This document shows positions 1 to 6,258 of a stretch of 10,796 nt of DNA, one piece after another. Origin of the DNA: a bacterium (GTDB lineage Bacteria > Chloroflexota > Dormibacteria > Aeolococcales > Bog-877); contig JAJZGN010000049.1 of NCBI GenBank assembly GCA_021798435.1, positions 1 to 10,796 on the forward strand. The letters run 5' to 3'. The position numbers were made by a program, and so were the translations under genes. Position 1 is the first letter of the stretch. Each line of letters starts with the position of its first letter. Below the pieces are notes generated by a model. The model did not search any database, was not told the DNA's origin, and was given only the letters and a program-made list of their open reading frames with translations.

Positions 1-687
1 GCAGACGACGTAGGCGACACTCTCGGCCTCCAGCTCCGCCAGCTCGCGACTTCCGAAGAACTCAGGGCCGTGGAGGATGGCGTGGGCCAGCTCGTGGCCC
101 AGAGTCTTCACCTTGGGCCCGGGACTTAGGCGCTGATCCACGCGGATCCGCCGCAGGACGTGGGAGCAGTCGCCCCGCCGCCCGGCGCGGAGCTCGCTGA
201 ACTCGACGGTGAATCCCAGGCTCGGGGCGAGGGCCAAGAGCCGCTCGAGGATCTCCGGAGGGGCCTCCGCGGGCATCTCCCCCACCGGCGCCGGGAGCTC
301 CGGCCCCTCGGTCTGCGAGACGTCGAACACCCGGGCTATCCGATAGGTCAGAAGCGGCAGTTCCAGGTCGCGAAGCCGTTCGGCGTCGGCGCCCTCCGGG
401 CGCCCCAAGGCCACCGGGGCGATGATGGCCAGCCCCCTCTCCCCGCGCCGGACCTGACGGCCCAGCTCCTGCCAGGCCCGGTAGCCGGCCACCTGGGAGG
501 CCTCGGGAAACTGGCCCAGGATGAGTAGCTGGTTGTGGAAGCTGTAGCGGTGGAAGCGGCGCCGGAACCTCAGCCACCGCTCCCACTGCCGGGAGTCGGT
601 CAGGTGCTCCACCCCCTCGCGGAGCGCGGCGAGCACCTCGGACCGATCCCGGAGTTGGACGGATGGGCCAGGCGAGGGGTTGGGCAC
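1..687 (-). CDS. ArdC-like ssDNA-binding/zinc metallopeptidase protein, 3' end outside window
   Basis: 229 codons are visible; the C-terminus lies beyond the left edge. The N-terminal part (about residues 15-125) has the ArdC-like ssDNA-binding layout: LTDSREWQRWLRF, FHRYSFHNQLLIL, QVAGYRAWQELGRQVRRGERG and the VFDVSQTEG segment. A zincin helix follows: GHELAHAILH with H198, E199 and H202, then ELAELEAESVAYVV, whose E220 or E222 is the likely third zinc ligand. This is the arrangement of ArdC-like proteins with an ImmA/IrrE-type peptidase core, common on actinobacterial chromosomes and plasmids. ArdC itself is a plasmid antirestriction protein; the role of the chromosomal relatives is largely unknown, so antirestriction is only a guess here. 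The start is the GTG at 687-685, the first start codon after an in-frame TGA at 693-691; no convincing ribosome site precedes it. It lies 58 bp behind the ATP-grasp gene on the same strand and may be cotranscribed with it. Confidence 0.85.
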   Translation of the reverse strand, partial: MPNPSPGPSVQLRDRSEVLAALREGVEHLTDSRQWERWLRFRRRFHRYSFHNQLLILGQFPEASQVAGYRAWQELGRQVRRGERGLAIIAPVALGRPEGADAERLRDLELPLLTYRIARVFDVSQTEGPELPAPVGEMPAEAPPEILERLLALAPSLGFTVEFSELRAGRRGDCSHVLRRIRVDQRLSPGPKVKTLGHELAHAILHGPEFFGSRELAELEAESVAYVVC

Positions 688-745
688 CTCTCATCGGTCC
701 CGTGAACCAGGCCCGGTGGGCCTCGCCGAGCCGCTGAACCGGCCG

Positions 746-1924
746 TCAATCCACCACGGTTGCGACCAGGAGGTCCCGGGCGGCCGCCAGCGCCGCTCGG
801 ACCGCGGCCGGGGAGGCGGCCCGGGCGAAGACGAAGCCGAGATAGCGGTCCCCGTCCGGGGCGGGAGCCACCACAGTGCCGGGCGTGGCGGTGAGGTCCA
901 CCGCCTCGACCCCGGGAACGCGCATGGCGGCCTCGCGTCCTCGGATCGAGACAAGCCGGCCCGCCCGCTCGGGGGTCAGCATGAGGACTCCCGCCGGCTC
1001 CGCCTCCAGCTGCAGGTCGGGAAGCGGCATGCCCAGGGACTGGCGCAGGATCAGCTCCTCCAGGGAGGCGCCGGAGCGGAAGCGCAGCACCTCGGAGCAG
1101 CGGCCGCCGATGGAGCGCGAGGCCAGGTCGATCAGGGTGGGCGCCCCGGACCCCAGGCGGAACTCGGCATGGACCGGCCCGTGCCGCAGGTTGATCGCGG
1201 CGGCCGCCGCGGCCAGCACCTCCGCGACGGCCTCCTGGTCGGCGGAGGCCAGTCCGCTGGGCAGTTGGTAGATCGACTCTGCGAAATATGGCCCTTCGAG
1301 CGGCTCCGGCTTGTCGAAGATCGCCAGGGGTAGGAGGTGGCCGCCTTGCATCAGCGCCTCCACGGCGATCTCCGGCCCGGGCACATAGGACTCCACCAAG
1401 AGCGGTGCCCGGCCACCCACCAGGCGCCGCACCCGGGTCCCGGCCTGAAGGAGCTCCTCGCGGTCGTCGGCCCGGATCACCCCGAAGCTGGCCGCCCCCG
1501 AAGCGGGCTTGACTACGCAGGGGAACCCGAGGTCCGGCGCCGGTCGGCCCGGTGGCCAGGCCGCCCAGCGGGGCTGGGGGAGACCGGTGCCCTCGAGGGC
1601 ATGCCGCAGCAGCAACTTGTCCCTCGTCGCCATGGCGGCCTCGACCGGGTTTCCGGGCAGCCCCAGCCGGGCGGCGATCCTGGCCGCTGGCAACACCGAG
1701 GCCTCGTCGACCCCGACCACCGCCACCACCTCCCCCAAGCCCGGCGGAAGGGGCCCCGGCCCCGAGTCGAGAAGCTCCCAGGGGATGGCCGAGGGGCCCA
1801 GCGGCGGGCCTGCAGGGTCGTCGGTGGCGAGGGTCACATCCAGGCCCAGCCGCTCACAGGCCCTGAGGAACGCCGGGGCGCGGTAGGTGGAGGTGGGCAT
1901 CACCAGCAGCACGCGCCCGCTCAT
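746..1924 (-). CDS. ATP-grasp domain carboxylate-amine ligase family protein
   Basis: A complete 392-aa protein of the ATP-grasp superfamily, which couples a carboxylate to an amine or thiol through an acyl phosphate. Visible are an N-terminal Rossmann-like preATP-grasp part (VLLVMPTSTYRAPAFLRACERLGLDV, residues 5-30), the NPVEAAMATRDKLLLRHAL entry segment (92-110), the FPCVVKPASGAASFG nucleotide-binding strand with K139, the LLVESYVPGPEIAVEAL hinge with E178, and the metal-binding part HAEFR (E254) followed by LIDLASRSIGGRCSEVLRF (D266, R270). The usual EINPR signature is thus LIDLASR. A C-terminal domain of about 100 residues follows, as in L-amino-acid ligase/carnosine-synthase-like members. 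The substrate cannot be read from sequence; dipeptide or small-molecule ligation is the family-based guess. The ATG at 1924 is preceded by no Shine-Dalgarno sequence, only TAGTCT six bases upstream. It is divergent from nfuA. Confidence 0.88.
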   Translation of the reverse strand: MSGRVLLVMPTSTYRAPAFLRACERLGLDVTLATDDPAGPPLGPSAIPWELLDSGPGPLPPGLGEVVAVVGVDEASVLPAARIAARLGLPGNPVEAAMATRDKLLLRHALEGTGLPQPRWAAWPPGRPAPDLGFPCVVKPASGAASFGVIRADDREELLQAGTRVRRLVGGRAPLLVESYVPGPEIAVEALMQGGHLLPLAIFDKPEPLEGPYFAESIYQLPSGLASADQEAVAEVLAAAAAAINLRHGPVHAEFRLGSGAPTLIDLASRSIGGRCSEVLRFRSGASLEELILRQSLGMPLPDLQLEAEPAGVLMLTPERAGRLVSIRGREAAMRVPGVEAVDLTATPGTVVAPAPDGDRYLGFVFARAASPAAVRAALAAARDLLVATVVD

Positions 1925-1930
1925 GGCGTC

Positions 1931-1936
1931 AGACTA
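1931..1936 (-). promoter_or_regulatory. Putative -10 box of the ATP-grasp gene inside a 17-bp divergent gap
   Basis: Read on the minus strand this is TAGTCT, a TANNNT match ending six bases before the ATG at 1924. That distance would place the transcript start at or next to the start codon, the arrangement of leaderless genes. The whole gap to the divergent nfuA ATG (1925-1941) is 17 bp and neither side shows a Shine-Dalgarno sequence. On the plus strand the overlapping CAGACT (1930-1935) also sits six bases before the nfuA ATG, but it matches the -10 consensus only at its A and final T. No clear -35 box is seen on either side. Confidence 0.4.
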
Positions 1937-1941
1937 TCGCC

Positions 1942-2538
1942 ATGCCCTCAGACCGCGATCTTCCCCGCCTGGATCTCACCGAAAGGGCGGCCCAGCGCAT
2001 CCGCCAGTTCCGCGAGCGCCAGGGGCATCCCGAGGCCTGGGTGGCGATCTCTCCGGGGGGCCTGCAGGGCGATCGCCTCCAGTACTCCTTCTCCCTGGTC
2101 GAGGCCGGGGACCCGCGACCGGACGAGGTCCTGGTCACAGGCACCGCCGACATCACTTTCGTGGCTCCCCGGGTCATATCCCGTCATGTGGTCGGCGCCC
2201 GGGTGGACGCCGATCCCATGAGTGGGGCGCTGGCGCTGGAGACCGACTACGACCCCGACTCCGACCCGCTGGCGAGCGCGGTCCAGCGGCTGCTGGACGA
2301 GGAGATCAACCCCGCGGTCGCCGCCCACGGTGGCTACATCGGCCTGCTGGACATCGCGGACGGCGTCGCCTACGTGCAGATGGGAGGCGGCTGCCAGGGC
2401 TGCGGCCTGGCCGAGGTCACCCTCTCCCAGGGGGTTCGCGCCGCCATCCTGGAGCGGTTCGGGGAACTCAGTGACGTGGTGGACACCACCGACCACGCCC
2501 AGGGCACCAACCCCTACTACCAAGCTTCCAAGAAATGA
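1942..2538 (+). CDS. nfuA: NfuA-like Fe-S cluster carrier (A-type-like domain plus NifU C-terminal domain)
   Basis: A 198-aa protein with the two-domain plan of NfuA. Residues 10-105 form an A-type (HesB/IscA-like) fold, with LDLTERAAQRIRQF at its start and GLQGDRLQYSFSLVE in the middle, but with no cysteine, so it is the degenerate non-ligating version also seen in E. coli NfuA. Residues 110-185 are the NifU C-terminal domain: LLDEEINPAVAAHGGYIGLLDI, then GGGCQGCGLAEVTLSQGV with C151 and C154, which bridge a [4Fe-4S] cluster between two subunits. The tail TDHAQGTNPYY matches the family end. The length is close to E. coli NfuA (191 aa). The role is to take up and pass on Fe-S clusters to client enzymes in the cytoplasm. 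The ATG at 1942 lies 17 bp from the divergent ATP-grasp start and has no ribosome site. The stop abuts the convergent glycosyltransferase stop. No suf or isc genes are in the window. Confidence 0.92.
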   Translation: MPSDRDLPRLDLTERAAQRIRQFRERQGHPEAWVAISPGGLQGDRLQYSFSLVEAGDPRPDEVLVTGTADITFVAPRVISRHVVGARVDADPMSGALALETDYDPDSDPLASAVQRLLDEEINPAVAAHGGYIGLLDIADGVAYVQMGGGCQGCGLAEVTLSQGVRAAILERFGELSDVVDTTDHAQGTNPYYQASKK

Positions 2539-3612
2539 TCACCCCAGCACCTCGCGGTACACCTGCCGGGTCCGGGCGCCCATCCGGGAGGCGCTGAACT
2601 CGTCGGCGGCGCGGTCGAACCCGGCCCGGGAGAGCCGCGCGTAACGCTCGCCGTCGCCGAGCAGGGCCGCAGTCACGCTAGCGAATGCGGCGGGATTCGC
2701 CGGAGGTACGCAGAGCCCCGCCCGGGGCGGGTCGAGGATCTCCGGGAGCCCGCCCACGCGGGCGGCCACCACCGGGACTCCGCAGGTCATCGCCTCGCAG
2801 GCGACCAATCCGAACGGCTCCTGCCGCGAGGGCACCCAGGCGACGTCGCAGCCGGCGAAGAAGGCGGCGCGGTCCTCGACCAGGCCCACGAAGTCGACCC
2901 GGTCGGCCACCTTCAGACCGGTGGCGAGGTCCAGAAGTCCCGGCAGCTCCGGCCCGGAGCCTCCCACGGTGAGACGCAGCCGGCTCCCGAGTGGCGTGGC
3001 CAGCGCGGTGATCGCGAGGTCGACCCCCTTGCTGGGTATGAGCGAGGAGAGCGTCGCCACCCGGCACCCCTCGGGGCCCTGGCGAGGCTCGCCCAGTAGG
3101 GAGGGGACGCCGTTGGGGATCACCCGGATCCGGGCCGCATCGAGACCCACCTCCTCCACCAGGAACCGGCGCACCGATTGCGAGACCGCGATCTCCAGGC
3201 GAGCGGCCCGGGCCAGCCGCTTCAACTCGTGGGCGTGCGCCAGCCGCCGCACCGCCCCCCGGGTGAACCAGGAGTCGAGGTGGTGGGTATGGACCAGCGG
3301 AAGGCCAAGGTGGGCCCTGCGGACCAGGCCACCAGCCCTCAACCCGTGGGTGTGGACCAGATCGGGGCCGACCCGGCGGAGCAGCTGGCGCAGCCTCGGC
3401 GGACCGGATATGGGATCCCACCCTCCCCGCTCCGGGCCGAGGCTGGGAACACCCGCCGCGGCGCAGCGCTGGCGCAGTGGTCCTTCTGGGCAGACGACCA
3501 CCGGGCCCCATCCGCTCCCCCGCAGCTCCAGCGCCTGCAGGAGCACGTGCTCGGGGCCGCCGGAGCGCGAGCTGTCCGCGATCACCAGGGCGACCCGGGG
3601 CGGGAAGGGCAT
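2539..3612 (-). CDS. Glycosyltransferase family 4 (GT-B fold) protein
   Basis: A 357-aa cytoplasmic or membrane-associated glycosyltransferase of the GT4 type. The N-terminal donor-independent half begins VALVIADSSRSGGPEHVLLQAL (about residues 7-28), with the early glycine pair typical of GT4, and contains LVHTHGLRAGGL and LVHTHHLDSW. The C-terminal nucleotide-sugar half has IRVIPNGV (about 160), a VATLSSLIPSKGVDLAITAL strand, VGGSGPEL, and the EX7E signature EPFGLVACE with E265 and E273, followed by AMTCGVPVVAARVGGLPEIL. GT4 enzymes transfer sugar with retention from nucleotide-sugar donors to glycans, lipids or small molecules; the donor and acceptor here cannot be told. No other polysaccharide gene is next to it, so it looks like an orphan. 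The ATG at 3612 has no clear Shine-Dalgarno sequence; AACAAT lies six bases upstream as a weak -10-like element. Confidence 0.9.
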   Translation of the reverse strand: MPFPPRVALVIADSSRSGGPEHVLLQALELRGSGWGPVVVCPEGPLRQRCAAAGVPSLGPERGGWDPISGPPRLRQLLRRVGPDLVHTHGLRAGGLVRRAHLGLPLVHTHHLDSWFTRGAVRRLAHAHELKRLARAARLEIAVSQSVRRFLVEEVGLDAARIRVIPNGVPSLLGEPRQGPEGCRVATLSSLIPSKGVDLAITALATPLGSRLRLTVGGSGPELPGLLDLATGLKVADRVDFVGLVEDRAAFFAGCDVAWVPSRQEPFGLVACEAMTCGVPVVAARVGGLPEILDPPRAGLCVPPANPAAFASVTAALLGDGERYARLSRAGFDRAADEFSASRMGARTRQVYREVLG

Positions 3613-3647
3613 GGCGGCATTGTTCCACCCGGGCCACTCGCAGCCGA

Positions 3648-3653
3648 TACCAT
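3648..3653 (+). promoter_or_regulatory. Putative -10 box for metG, overlapped by a 10-bp palindrome
   Basis: TACCAT fits TANNNT and ends nine bases before the proposed TTG start of metG, leaving little or no 5' leader. The 50-bp gap between the divergent glycosyltransferase and metG (3613-3662) holds no T-box-like structure or long leader. CCATCGATGG at 3650-3659 is a perfect palindrome covering the end of this box and could be a regulator site or chance. A TTCCAC at 3623-3628 is a poor -35 candidate with 19-bp spacing. Confidence 0.35.
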
Positions 3654-3662
3654 CGATGGGCC

Positions 3663-5456
3663 TTGAGCCCTGATCCCGGTGCGAGCGCGCCCATCCTGGT
3701 GGCGGTGGCCTGGCCCTACGCCAGCGGGCCCCGGCACATCGGTCACGTGGCCGGCTTTGGAGTTCCCTCCGACATCTTCGCCCGCTACCACCGGCTCCGC
3801 GGCCGCCCGGTGCTGATGGTGAGCGGAACCGATGAGCATGGGACCCCGATCCTGGTGGCCGCCGACCGCGAGGGAGTGAGCCCCCGGGAGGTCGCCGATC
3901 GCTACAACCGGGTGATCGCGGAAGATCTGCGCCGGCTGGGCCTCTCCTACGACCTCTTCACCCGGACCACCACCCGAAACCACGAGAGGGTTGTCCAGGA
4001 CCTCTTCTCCACCCTCTTTGAGAAGGGATACCTGCTCCGGCGCACCCAACTGGGAGCGTTCTCCCCGGCCACGGGCCGCACTCTGCCAGACCGGTACATC
4101 GAGGGTACCTGCCCTCATTGCGGCTATCCGGCTGCCCGCGGGGACCAGTGCGACAGCTGCGGTCGGATGCTGGACCCCACCGACCTCCTGAACCCCAGGT
4201 CCCGGATCGATGGGTCGACCCCTGTCTTCCGGGATTCCGAGCACTTCTTCCTGGACCTCCCCGCCTTCGCCGAGGCGCTCCGGGAGTGGATCGAGAGCCG
4301 CGAGGGGTGGCGCCCCAACGTGCGCGCCTTCTCCCTCAACCTCCTGGCCGAGATCCGGCCCCGGGCGGTGACCCGGGACATCGACTGGGGGGTGCCAATC
4401 CCACTTCCGGAGTTCGCCGACCGCTCGGACAAGAGGATCTACGTCTGGTTCGACGCTGTGGTGGGGTACCTCTCCGCCAGCGTGGAGTGGGCCCGCCTGA
4501 GCGGCGACCCGGAGGCCTGGCGGAGGTGGTGGCAGGATCCCGACTCCCGGCACTTCTACTTCATGGGCAAGGACAACATCGTCTTCCACTCGGTCATCTG
4601 GCCCAGCATGCTGATGGGGTACGGCAGCGGCGGCACCTTCGGAGGCGGACCCGGGCACCCGCTGCTGCAACTCCCCGAGAACGTGGTCAGCAGCGAGTTC
4701 CTCACCATGGAGGGGGCCAAATTCTCCAGCAGCCGGGGCGTCGCCATCGAGGTGCGCGACTTCCTCGAGCGCTACGAACCCGACCCGCTCCGCTACTACC
4801 TAACCGCCGCCGGCCCCGAGACCCAGGACACCGACTTCACCTGGGAGGAGTTCGTGCGACGCAACAACGACGAGCTGGTGGCGACCTGGGGGAACCTGGT
4901 CCAGCGCACCCTGCAGCTGGCGGCCCGCCACTTCGGCGAGATGCCAGAGCAAGGCGCGCTCACCGATGCGGACAGCTCGGTGCGGCAGGCGGTCACCGCC
5001 GGCTTCGGCCATGTGGCCGCTCTCCTCGAGGAGGCACGTTTCAAGGCCGCCCTGCAGCAGGCGATGGCCCTCGCCGCCCAGGTGAACCAGTACCTCGGTG
5101 AGCAGGAGCCCTGGCGGCTGGTGACCCGGGACCGGGAGCGAGCCGCGACAGTGGTCCACGTGGCCCTGCAGTGCGTTGCCGACCTGGGGGTCATGATGGC
5201 CCCCTTCCTCCCCTTCACCTCCCAGCGGCTCCATGAGATGCTGGGAGAGACCGGGCAGCTGGCACCACTGCCCGAGCTCCAGGAGGTGGGCCCTGCGGAT
5301 GACCAGCACGTGGTCCTGCGCACCGATCTGAGGATGTCAGTTCCCCGCTGGGGCCCCGTCCAGCTCCCACCCGGGAGACCGATCGCCGCCCCCCTGCCTC
5401 TCTTCCGCAAGCTCGACCCAGCCGTGGCCGCCGCTGAGGTGGAGCGGCTCCGGTAG
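3663..5456 (+). CDS. metG: Methionyl-tRNA synthetase
   Basis: 597 aa counting from a TTG start. It activates methionine with ATP and charges tRNA-Met in the cytoplasm, for both initiation and elongation. Class I signatures are intact: HIGH at residues 25-28 within AVAWPYASGPRHIGHVAGFG, and the KMSKS-loop variant KFSSS starting at K353. A zinc knuckle CPHC (C150, C153) and CDSC (C163, C166) lies in the connective peptide. WFDAVVGYLSA and HFYFMGKDNIVFHSVIWPSMLMG are the methionine- and ATP-binding segments, and RNNDELVATWGNLVQRTL opens the anticodon-binding helical domain. There is no C-terminal EMAP/tRNA-binding extension. The AVAWPYAxGPRHIGH and KFSSSR wording resembles actinobacterial MetRS. 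The start is inferred: the frame stays open to 3477 inside the opposite gene, but alignment to the family starts just before ILVAVAWPYA, and TTG 3663 is the only start codon giving a short N-terminus without losing that strand. It is probably first in an operon with ccdA and the J-domain gene. Confidence 0.95.
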   Translation: MSPDPGASAPILVAVAWPYASGPRHIGHVAGFGVPSDIFARYHRLRGRPVLMVSGTDEHGTPILVAADREGVSPREVADRYNRVIAEDLRRLGLSYDLFTRTTTRNHERVVQDLFSTLFEKGYLLRRTQLGAFSPATGRTLPDRYIEGTCPHCGYPAARGDQCDSCGRMLDPTDLLNPRSRIDGSTPVFRDSEHFFLDLPAFAEALREWIESREGWRPNVRAFSLNLLAEIRPRAVTRDIDWGVPIPLPEFADRSDKRIYVWFDAVVGYLSASVEWARLSGDPEAWRRWWQDPDSRHFYFMGKDNIVFHSVIWPSMLMGYGSGGTFGGGPGHPLLQLPENVVSSEFLTMEGAKFSSSRGVAIEVRDFLERYEPDPLRYYLTAAGPETQDTDFTWEEFVRRNNDELVATWGNLVQRTLQLAARHFGEMPEQGALTDADSSVRQAVTAGFGHVAALLEEARFKAALQQAMALAAQVNQYLGEQEPWRLVTRDRERAATVVHVALQCVADLGVMMAPFLPFTSQRLHEMLGETGQLAPLPELQEVGPADDQHVVLRTDLRMSVPRWGPVQLPPGRPIAAPLPLFRKLDPAVAAAEVERLR

Positions 5457-5501
5457 GCGGGGCGGCCCTTTGGCTCCGTTCCAGGGCTCGGGAGGCGCAC
5501 G

Positions 5502-6227
5502 GTGAGCCTCGGCGCGGTCACCCTGCCCCTGGCGGTGGCCGCCGGGGCTGCTTCGTTCCTATCTCCTTGCGTCCTGCCCCTGGTCCCCGCCTACCTGGCG
5601 TTCCTATCGCGGGCCGCCGGGAGCCGTGGCGATCTGGGGGCGGTCAGGTGGCGCGTCCTGCGAGGAGCCCTCGGTTTCGCCATCGGCCTGGGGGCTTTCT
5701 GCCTCGCCTTCTTCTATGCCCTGGAGCGGCTGCTGGCCCCCTGGAAAGGGGTCCTGGCGCCGCTCCTTGGTTTTGCGGTGGTGGTCCTTGGCCTCACCGT
5801 CATGGGAGTGCTGCGGCTCCCCTGGCTGCGGCGAGAGGCTCGCTGGCTGCCGCACGGGAGGGGCGGCTTCGCGGGGGGGATTCTGCTCGGGGCGGGGCTG
5901 GGCGCGGGGTGGTCGCCGTGCATCGGCCCGGTACTGGGCGCGGTGCTCACATCGGGCCTGGAGCAGGGGACGACGGCGCGGGGGATGGCCCTCATGGTGG
6001 CTTACGTGGTGGGGCTCTCCCTGCCGTTCCTGATCGCGGCCCTGCTCCTGGACCGGGCCACCCGACTCCTGCGGGCGCTGGGGCGGCACCAGCGGGCGGT
6101 GGCGCTGGTCGGGGGAGGGCTGGTCGTGCTGATGGGGCTCTTGGTGATGGCCGACCGCTTCACGATCTTCAACGACTTCCTCTCCGCCCACCTCCCAGCC
6201 TTCTTCCAGGACCCCTTCCACCTGTGA
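5502..6227 (+). CDS. ccdA: CcdA-type thiol-disulfide membrane transporter
   Basis: 241 aa, six predicted membrane helices (about residues 8-35, 53-75, 84-104, 122-150, 162-183, 199-217). It belongs to the CcdA/DsbD transmembrane family, which passes reducing equivalents from cytoplasmic thioredoxin across the membrane for cytochrome c maturation or extracytoplasmic thiol reduction. The redox pair is present: C23 in SFLSPCVLPLVPAYLAF of helix 1 and C140 in GAGWSPCIGPVLG of helix 4. The GTG at 5502 is chosen because GGAGG stands six bases before it (5491-5495), the best Shine-Dalgarno in the window. It starts 45 bp after metG and ends 31 bp before the J-domain gene. No ResA/thioredoxin-like partner or ccs gene is in view, so whether it serves cytochrome c or other proteins is open. 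Confidence 0.93.
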   Translation: MSLGAVTLPLAVAAGAASFLSPCVLPLVPAYLAFLSRAAGSRGDLGAVRWRVLRGALGFAIGLGAFCLAFFYALERLLAPWKGVLAPLLGFAVVVLGLTVMGVLRLPWLRREARWLPHGRGGFAGGILLGAGLGAGWSPCIGPVLGAVLTSGLEQGTTARGMALMVAYVVGLSLPFLIAALLLDRATRLLRALGRHQRAVALVGGGLVVLMGLLVMADRFTIFNDFLSAHLPAFFQDPFHL

Positions 6228-6258
6228 GCTGGGCCCAGCGCCACAGGGGGGCCTCCTG

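Noticed and set aside
709..723. AGGCCC-GGT-GGGCCT hairpin between the ATP-grasp and ArdC-like genes as a terminator
   Set aside because: It is a perfect six-pair stem but lacks a T-run on the transcribed strand; it could be a weak processing structure only.
3477..3662. N-terminal extension of MetRS
   Set aside because: The extra 62 residues are low-complexity and overlap the opposite glycosyltransferase gene; family members begin just before ILVAVAWPYA.
3582..4670. Long open frame antisense to metG, and similar long antisense frames at 6169-7557 and 6672-7814
   Set aside because: High GC content keeps stop codons rare in all frames. The translations are low-complexity (Gly/Pro/Arg rich) with no family motifs, and they lie opposite genes with intact catalytic motifs.
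5465..5487. Bulged hairpin GCCCT...AGGGC between metG and ccdA as a terminator
   Set aside because: The stem is short with a bulge, no T-run follows, and the ccdA ribosome site starts four bases later; it is more likely chance in GC-rich sequence.
6228..6239. GCTGGGCCCAGC palindrome directly after the ccdA stop
   Set aside because: It is a perfect 12-bp palindrome, but with no loop beyond four bases and no T-run; such GC palindromes are expected by chance at this composition and the spacing fits an operon.
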